From Actinokineospora iranica (GTDB lineage Bacteria; Actinomycetota; Actinomycetes; Mycobacteriales; Pseudonocardiaceae): a DNA stretch of 64,000 bases. Below are positions 58,597 to 64,000 of this stretch, piece after piece. The translations under genes were made by a program, and so were the position numbers. The notes under the pieces were generated by a model. That model was not told where the DNA came from and searched no databases. It saw only the letters and a program-made list of their open reading frames with translations. The stretch lies in the NCBI RefSeq assembly GCF_900101685.1, contig NZ_FMZZ01000003.1:185886-249885 (forward strand), written 5' to 3'. How positions within the stretch are numbered: the first letter of the stretch is position 1; the number at the start of each line of letters is the position of its first letter.

Positions 58597-59323
58597 TGCC
58601 TCACTTTAGTATGTCGCTCTCTGGAGTGAACCGAGGGGGATAGGTTAATTCTCTGTATTGAGGTTTGCCCCTGGCGTCCCTCTGTGGGGTGCATTCCCTG
58701 GCTGCAACATGCATGCGCGCGCATCCGTCCTCACTGTCGGAATCCCGCGACGACCACCTCCTCTGTGGACACGTCTTGATCTTCGACGACGGGCGTGGCG
58801 ACGCTCGGTTCCGACTGCCGTCACCGGGCGCGCCGTGCCCGCGGTCGGGCACGGCGTTAACCACATAACCGCCGACAGTTGAACGGAACGGAAAAAGCGG
58901 GAGCAACCGACCGCGGTTAACGACCACGCTTCGTCACGATGGCGATCATGACCGTTCCGGGGAGTGCGGCGGTCGAACACGAACCCGTCTCCGGTTATCC
59001 GGCCTGCCTGCCGCGCCCGCTATCCCGCGTCCACCCCCGCCGGGGTCCGCGCGGGCCTCGGCCGCGCGTTCCCGTCCTAAGCCGATCGGCCGGTGGTGCG
59101 GGTGCGCGGAGCGTGGGATCGTGAGTTCGGCCGGGCGGGCGGCCGCGCGTAAACAGTACGCGCGGACTTGTTCGTATAGCAGGAAAACACCGGCCGCGAG
59201 CGAGCGGACCAGGAGAAGTATCGATCAGGATGGCGTCCGTCACGTGGGACGATGCTCCCGACTGGCGAGACATTCACGGTAACCTCCTGCAACCGACTCT
59301 GAGGTAGCAGGAGGTAACCGGGC
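58597..59323. other. long intergenic region upstream of pyc
   Basis: No gene is recognised in about 727 bp. It has the promoter area of the coiled-coil gene at its left end and, near 58855-58925, two GTTAAC words (CGGCGTTAACC and GCGGTTAACGACC). The right end carries the pyc inverted repeat. The short open frames are Arg/Pro-rich and not supported. Confidence 0.6.
59278..59319 (+). promoter_or_regulatory. inverted repeat sequestering the pyc ribosome site
   Basis: GGTAACCTCCTGC (59278-59290) is the exact complement of GCAGGAGGTAACC (59307-59319). The right arm includes the ribosome site AGGAGG at 59309-59314, 9 nt before the pyc ATG. The 16-nt loop separates the arms. In RNA the site would be fully paired. 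Confidence 0.75.
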
Positions 59324-62300
59324 ATGTTCCGCAAGGTGCTCGTCGCCAACCGAGGCGAGATCGCCATCCGGGCGTTCCGGGCCGGGTACGAACTCGGCCT
59401 CGGCACGGTCGCCGTCTTCCCCTATGAGGACCGCAACTCCCAGCACCGGATGAAGGCCGACGAGGCGTACGAGATCGGTGAGCCCGGCCACCCGGTGCGC
59501 GCCTATCTCTCCGTCGAGGAGATCGTCAAGGCCGCCAAGAAGGCAGGCGCCGACGCCGTTTACCCGGGGTACGGCTTCCTGTCCGAGAACCCGGAACTCG
59601 CCACGGCGTGCGCCGAGGCGGGGATCACCTTCGTCGGCCCGACGGCCGAGATCCTGGAGCTGACCGGCAACAAGGCGCGGGCCATCGCCGCCGCGCAGGA
59701 GGCCGGGCTGCCGGTGCTGCGCTCGTCGCAGCCATCGACCGACGTCGAGGGGCTGCTCGCCGCGGCGGAGGACATCGGCTTCCCGATCTTCGTCAAGGCC
59801 GTCGCGGGCGGCGGCGGGCGCGGTATGCGCCGCGTCGAGGAGCCCAAGGCGCTGCGCGAGTCGCTGGAGGCGGCGATGCGCGAGGCCGAGTCCGCCTTCG
59901 GCGACGCCACCGTGTTCCTTGAGCAGGCCGTGCTCGACCCACGCCACATCGAGGTGCAGATCCTCGCCGACGGCGAGGGCAACGTGATCCACCTCTACGA
60001 GCGGGACTGCTCTCTGCAGCGCCGCCACCAGAAGGTCATCGAGATCGCGCCCGCGCCGAACCTGCCCGCCGAGCTGCGCGACCGAATCTGCGCCGACGCG
60101 GTGAAGTTCGCCCGGCACATCGGCTACCGCAACGCGGGCACCGTCGAGTTCCTGCTCGACACCCGGGGCAACCACGTGTTCATCGAGATGAACCCGCGCA
60201 TCCAGGTCGAGCACACGGTGACCGAGGAGGTCACCGACGTCGACCTCGTGCAGTCGCAGCTGCGCATCGCGGGCGGCGAGACACTGGCCGACCTCGGACT
60301 GAGCCAGGACGACATCTACCTGCGCGGCGCCGCCCTGCAGTGCCGCATCACCACCGAGGACCCGGCCAACGGGTTCCGCCCCGACACCGGCATGATCAGC
60401 GCCTACCGCTCCCCGGGCGGCAGCGGCATCCGGCTCGACGGCGGCACCGCCGCGGGCGCCGAGGTCAGCGCGCACTTCGACTCCATGCTGGTCAAGCTGA
60501 CCTGCCGGGGCCGCGACTTCACCGCGGCCGTGCGCAGGGCGAGGCGGGCCGTCGCGGAGTTCCGCATCCGCGGCGTCGCGTCGAACATCCCGTTCCTGCA
60601 GGCCGTCCTGGTCGACCCCGACTTCGTCGAGGGCCGGGTCACCACGGCGTTCATCGAGCAGCGCCCGCATCTGCTGACCGCGCGGCACTCCGCCGACCGC
60701 GGCACCCGCCTGCTGACCTACCTCGCCGACGTGACGGTGAACAAGCCGCACGGCGACCGGCCGAAGGTGATCGACCCGCGCGAGAAGCTGCCCCCGATCG
60801 ACTTGGCCGCCGAGCCGCCCGCGGGCACCAAGCAGAAGCTGGTCGAACTCGGCCCGGAGGGCTTCGCCCGCTGGACGCGTGAGAACAACCGGGTCGGGGT
60901 CACCGACACCACCTTCCGCGACGCGCACCAGTCGCTGCTGGCCACCCGGGTGCGCACCAAGGACCTGCTCGCCGTCGCCCCGCACGTCGCGCGGACGACC
61001 TCGGAGCTGTTCTCGGTGGAGTGCTGGGGCGGCGCGACCTACGACGTGGCGCTGCGCTTCCTCGCCGAGGACCCGTGGGAGCGGCTGGCCGCGCTGCGCG
61101 AGGCGGTGCCGAACATCTGTCTGCAGATGCTCCTGCGCGGCCGCAACACCGTCGGCTACACCCCGTACCCGACGGAGGTGACCGACGCGTTCGTCAAGGA
61201 GGCGACGGCCACCGGCATCGACATCTTCCGGATCTTCGACGCCCTCAACGACGTCGAGCAGATGCGGCCCGCGATCGAGGCCGTGCGCGAGACCGGGAAG
61301 GCCGTCGCCGAGGTCGCCCTCTGCTACACCGCCGACCTGTCCGACCCGGCCGAGAAGCTCTACACCCTCGACTACTACCTGCGGCTGGCCGAGCAGATCG
61401 TCAACGCGGGCGCGCACGTGCTCGCGGTGAAGGACATGGCTGGCCTGCTGCGCCCGCCCGCGGCCGCGAAGCTGATCACGGCGCTGCGCCGGGAGTTCGA
61501 CCTCCCGGTCCACCTGCACACCCACGACACCGCCGGTGGCCAGCTCGCGACCTACCTCGCGGCCATCCAGTCCGGTGTGGACGCCGTGGACGGCGCGGTC
61601 GCGTCGATGTCGGGCACCACGTCGCAGCCGTCGCTGTCGGCGATCGTGGCCGCCACCGACCACAGCGAGCGCGAGACCGGCCTGTCGCTGCAGGCGGTGT
61701 CGGACCTGGAGCCGTACTGGGAGATCGTGCGCCGGGTCTACCGGCCGTTCGAGGCGGGCCTCCCGTCGCCGACGGGTCGGGTCTACCACCACGAGATCCC
61801 CGGCGGACAGCTGTCGAACCTGCGCACCCAGGCCGTCGCCCTCGGCCTCGGCGACCGGTTCGAGGAGATCGAGACCATGTACGCCGCCGCCGACCGGATG
61901 CTCGGGCGGCTGGTGAAGGTCACGCCGTCGTCCAAGGTCGTCGGCGACCTCGCCCTGCACCTGGTCGGCGCGGGCGTCGACCCCAAGGAGTTCGAGACCG
62001 AGCCGGGCCGCTTCGACGTGCCCGACTCGGTGATCGGCTTCCTGCACGGCGAGCTCGGCGACCCGGCGGGCGGCTGGCCGGAGCCCTTCCGCAGCAAGGC
62101 CCTCAAGGGCCGGGCGGCTCCCAAGGGCGTCGCGGAGCTGACCGAGGACGACCGCAAGGGCCTGGCGACGGCGCGCCGCGCGACCCTCAACCGGCTGCTG
62201 TTCCCCGGTCCCACCCGGGAGTTCCAGGCCCACCGCGACCAGTTCGGCGACACCAGCGTGCTGGCCAGCAAGGACTTCTTCTTCGGCCTGCAGCAGGGCA

Positions 62301-62698
62301 AGGAGTACGCGGTCTCGCTGGACAAGGGCGTCACGCTGCTCATCGAGCTGGAAGCCATCGGCGAGGCGGACGAGCGCGGTATGCGCACGGTCATGGCCAC
62401 GCTCAACGGCCAGCTCCGCCCGATCCAGGTGCGCGACCGCTCGGTCGCCTCGGCGCTGCCCGCGGCGGAGAAGGCCGACCGCGCCAACAACAGCCACGTC
62501 GCCGCCCCGTTCGCGGGCGTGGTCACCCTCGCGGTCGCCGAGGGCGACGAGGTCGAGGCGGGCGCGACCGTGGCCACCATCGAGGCCATGAAGATGGAGG
62601 CCGCGATCACCGCGCCCAAGGCGGGCAAGGTGTCCCGGCTGGCGATCGGCTCGGTGCAGCAGGTCGAGGGCGGCGACCTCCTGGTCGTGCTCGACTGA
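59324..62698 (+). CDS. pyc: pyruvate carboxylase
   Basis: A 1124-residue biotin enzyme making oxaloacetate from pyruvate and bicarbonate. Biotin carboxylase domain: residues 1-450, with FRKVLVANRGEIAIRAFRAG and the ATP loop GGGGRGMRRVEEP near 163. Carboxyltransferase domain: from about 525 (DTTFRDAHQSLLATRVRTKD), with the DTAGGQLATYLA segment. Biotinyl domain: the Lys in IEAMKMEAAI near 1089, at the C-terminus. The ATG at 59324 lies 9 nt beyond AGGAGG inside an inverted repeat. A 19-bp terminator follows. Confidence 0.98.
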   Translation: MFRKVLVANRGEIAIRAFRAGYELGLGTVAVFPYEDRNSQHRMKADEAYEIGEPGHPVRAYLSVEEIVKAAKKAGADAVYPGYGFLSENPELATACAEAGITFVGPTAEILELTGNKARAIAAAQEAGLPVLRSSQPSTDVEGLLAAAEDIGFPIFVKAVAGGGGRGMRRVEEPKALRESLEAAMREAESAFGDATVFLEQAVLDPRHIEVQILADGEGNVIHLYERDCSLQRRHQKVIEIAPAPNLPAELRDRICADAVKFARHIGYRNAGTVEFLLDTRGNHVFIEMNPRIQVEHTVTEEVTDVDLVQSQLRIAGGETLADLGLSQDDIYLRGAALQCRITTEDPANGFRPDTGMISAYRSPGGSGIRLDGGTAAGAEVSAHFDSMLVKLTCRGRDFTAAVRRARRAVAEFRIRGVASNIPFLQAVLVDPDFVEGRVTTAFIEQRPHLLTARHSADRGTRLLTYLADVTVNKPHGDRPKVIDPREKLPPIDLAAEPPAGTKQKLVELGPEGFARWTRENNRVGVTDTTFRDAHQSLLATRVRTKDLLAVAPHVARTTSELFSVECWGGATYDVALRFLAEDPWERLAALREAVPNICLQMLLRGRNTVGYTPYPTEVTDAFVKEATATGIDIFRIFDALNDVEQMRPAIEAVRETGKAVAEVALCYTADLSDPAEKLYTLDYYLRLAEQIVNAGAHVLAVKDMAGLLRPPAAAKLITALRREFDLPVHLHTHDTAGGQLATYLAAIQSGVDAVDGAVASMSGTTSQPSLSAIVAATDHSERETGLSLQAVSDLEPYWEIVRRVYRPFEAGLPSPTGRVYHHEIPGGQLSNLRTQAVALGLGDRFEEIETMYAAADRMLGRLVKVTPSSKVVGDLALHLVGAGVDPKEFETEPGRFDVPDSVIGFLHGELGDPAGGWPEPFRSKALKGRAAPKGVAELTEDDRKGLATARRATLNRLLFPGPTREFQAHRDQFGDTSVLASKDFFFGLQQGKEYAVSLDKGVTLLIELEAIGEADERGMRTVMATLNGQLRPIQVRDRSVASALPAAEKADRANNSHVAAPFAGVVTLAVAEGDEVEAGATVATIEAMKMEAAITAPKAGKVSRLAIGSVQQVEGGDLLVVLD

Positions 62699-62720
62699 GT
62701 GCTTTCGCTCCGGTTTGCGA

Positions 62721-62759
62721 CCCGAGGGCCCGTTTCCACAGTGGAAACGGGCCCTCGGG
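62721..62759 (+). terminator. terminator after pyc
   Basis: A perfect 19-bp inverted repeat CCCGAGGGCCCGTTTCCAC centred on 62740, 22 nt from the pyc stop, with a loop of a few bases. Confidence 0.85.
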
Positions 62760-63053
62760 CTATTAGTGGGATCTAAACCACATGGACTACTCCGTGAGTG
62801 CGTGCGGTGGCGGTCGGTTGTCGCCGATATCTCCGCGAAAGTACGTACACCGCAAGCCTTTTCGGTGAAGATCGGCAAAGAAACCGCAGGTCAGAGCCGT
62901 GCGGAGGGTATTGATCGTGGATTGGCGGCGCGGCGGAAGTAGACAATCTCGACCCTGGGGGGCGGGGCCGTCCGCTCCCAGCCCGCGAACGTGCCACCTG
63001 GGGGTGGGCTGGGCGACGGGCGGCCCCGGGGCAACCCGCCTTAGGGTGACCGG
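62760..63053. other. intergenic region before the regulator gene
   Basis: No gene or clear operator is recognised. The sequence is less GC-rich between 62780 and 62900 (for example AAAGTACGTACACCGCAAGC), which may mark the promoter of the downstream gene. Confidence 0.5.
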
Positions 63054-64000
63054 GTGGTCCCAGGAGGGGAGAGAGTCGGCAACCTGCCCGTCCCGGTCTC
63101 GGCGTTCGTCGGCCGGGCCGCCGAGCTGCGCTCGATTCCCGCCCGACTGCGGGAAACCCGGATGCTCACCATCCACGGACCCGGCGGCGTCGGCAAGACG
63201 CAGCTCGCGCTGCGGCTGGGCCGCCACCTCGCCGAGGACAACCCCGGCGGCCTCTGGTTCGCCGACCTCACCGCCGTCAGCGACCCGGCCCTGCTGGTCA
63301 CCCACGTGGCCGACGCCGTCGGCGTGCGCGACCAGTCCGCCCGCCCGGTCCTGGACTCCCTGGTCGACTTCTTCCGCGACCGGCCCGCGCTGCTGGTCCT
63401 CGACAACTGCGAGCACGTCGCCGCCGCCGTCGCCGACCTCGCGACCGTCCTGCTCGACGCCGCGCCCCGGCTGCGCGTGGTCGCCACCAGCAGGCTCGCG
63501 CCGCTGCACATCCCCGACGAGCGGCTGCACCGGCTCGACCCGCTGCCGGTGCCGCCCGACCAGCGGACCACCCTGGACGACGTGCTGGCCAACGACGCCG
63601 TCCGGCTCCTGCTCGACCGCGCGGCGGCGGCCACCCCGTCCTTCGAGGTCACCGCGGACAACCAGGACGACGTCGTGCGGCTGGTCCGCAGGCTCGACGG
63701 CCTGCCGCTGGCCATCACCCTGGCCGCGGCGCGGCTGCGCACGCTGACCGTGACCCAGCTCGTCGACCGGCTCGACCGCGCCTTCTCCGTGCTGGCGGCG
63801 GACACCCGCGCCCTCGCCCCGCACCACCGCACGCTCTCCGCGGTCATCGACTGGAGCCACCAGCTCTGCGACGAGGACGAACGGCTGGTCTGGGAGCGCT
63901 GCTCGGTGTTCGAGGCCGGTTTCGACCTCGACGCCGCCGAAGCGGTGTGCGCGGGCGGCCCGATCGCCCGCGAGCAGGTGCTCGACCTGGTCGACGGCCT
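63054..64000 (+). CDS. NB-ARC/AAA-type ATPase regulator, partial
   Basis: The gene runs off the window. The 315 codons seen encode the start of a large signal-transduction ATPase: FVGRAAELRSIPARLRETRM, Walker A in LTIHGPGGVGKTQLALRLGR near residue 43, Walker B in PALLVLDNCEHVAAAVADLA near 115, then ATSRLAPLHIPDERLHRLDP and GLPLAITLAAARLRTLTV. This is the pattern of actinobacterial LuxR-family or AfsR-like regulators with a TPR tail and a C-terminal helix-turn-helix. The GTG at 63054 is the first plausible start. Confidence 0.85.
   Translation, partial: MVPGGERVGNLPVPVSAFVGRAAELRSIPARLRETRMLTIHGPGGVGKTQLALRLGRHLAEDNPGGLWFADLTAVSDPALLVTHVADAVGVRDQSARPVLDSLVDFFRDRPALLVLDNCEHVAAAVADLATVLLDAAPRLRVVATSRLAPLHIPDERLHRLDPLPVPPDQRTTLDDVLANDAVRLLLDRAAAATPSFEVTADNQDDVVRLVRRLDGLPLAITLAAARLRTLTVTQLVDRLDRAFSVLAADTRALAPHHRTLSAVIDWSHQLCDEDERLVWERCSVFEAGFDLDAAEAVCAGGPIAREQVLDLVDG

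Noticed and set aside
58939-59124. 61-codon frame upstream of pyc
   Set aside because: It is Arg/Pro-rich with no ribosome site and no similarity to known small proteins.
59240-62878. 1212-codon open frame opposite pyc
   Set aside because: It covers the whole pyc gene in antisense and encodes an Arg/Val/Gly-rich product without motifs. Long antisense frames are common at this GC content.

Overview
This window is a piece of a high-GC actinobacterial chromosome, most likely from the order Pseudonocardiales (a relative of Actinokineospora, Saccharothrix or Lentzea). The evidence is the very GC-rich codon use, the frequent GTG starts, the HupB-type histone-like protein with a long Lys/Ala tail, the DUF397 and XRE families, the F420 gene fbiD, the secreted chorismate mutase, and a gene order that, from memory, follows the Mycobacterium tuberculosis Rv2967c-Rv3013 block. 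No IS, phage or CRISPR was seen.

Layout. 1-5.6 kb: an ACT-domain protein divergent from gatC-gatA-(tiny membrane protein)-gatB-(secreted chorismate mutase), a tightly overlapping operon. 5.8-9.8 kb: a sugar-dehydrogenase-like lipoprotein, an alpha/beta hydrolase, a 2-hydroxyacid dehydrogenase and a DoxX-like membrane protein. 9.9-24.8 kb: branched-chain amino acid and serine synthesis (ilvD, ilvBNC, serA, leuB, cimA), with a lipoprotein and a fumarylacetoacetate-hydrolase family enzyme. 25-33.8 kb: FAD monooxygenase, gltX, HAD phosphatase, tRNA-Gln(CTG), tRNA-Glu(CTC), an IclR regulator divergent from leuCD, and hupB. 34.5-41.3 kb: a MutT1-like Nudix/phosphatase with ppk, fbiD, an acyltransferase, gpsA and a cystathionine gamma-lyase-like enzyme. 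41.5-49.1 kb: cysteine dioxygenase with a Cys leader peptide, a flavin-split-barrel protein and a MocR regulator, ddl, a DUF3515 protein, an Lrp-type RAM protein, thiL, a GNAT, a gamma-carbonic-anhydrase-like protein and ung. 49.1-52.0 kb: an accessory islet (XRE-TPR regulator, two unknown proteins, a Nudix hydrolase). 52.0-64 kb: recG, a DAK/FakA-like kinase, rpmB, a DivIVA-like coiled-coil protein, pyc and the start of an NB-ARC type regulator.

How the genes work together. ilvBNC, ilvD, leuB, leuCD and cimA supply nearly the whole Ile/Val/Leu route. Two of the units begin with short leader peptides rich in the end-product amino acids, each followed by an intrinsic terminator (ilvB and cimA). 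A third leader peptide, with a Cys-Leu-Cys end, precedes cysteine dioxygenase. All three appear to begin at or next to the predicted transcription start, so they look leaderless. leuCD is divergent from an IclR-type regulator, and pyc has its Shine-Dalgarno sequence inside a perfect 13-bp inverted repeat.

The most unusual signal is a family of about 147-bp long-palindrome elements. There are four full copies (24948-25093, 29725-29871, 34370-34518, 56777-56924), one half copy (41415-41457) and a decayed trace (8905-9060). Each full copy is preceded by degenerate units of roughly 57 bp, and each lies between the 3' ends of convergent transcription units. One copy differs from the others by changes on both strands of the stem that keep the pairing. 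The family could be a bidirectional terminator, a structured RNA or a non-autonomous mobile palindrome.
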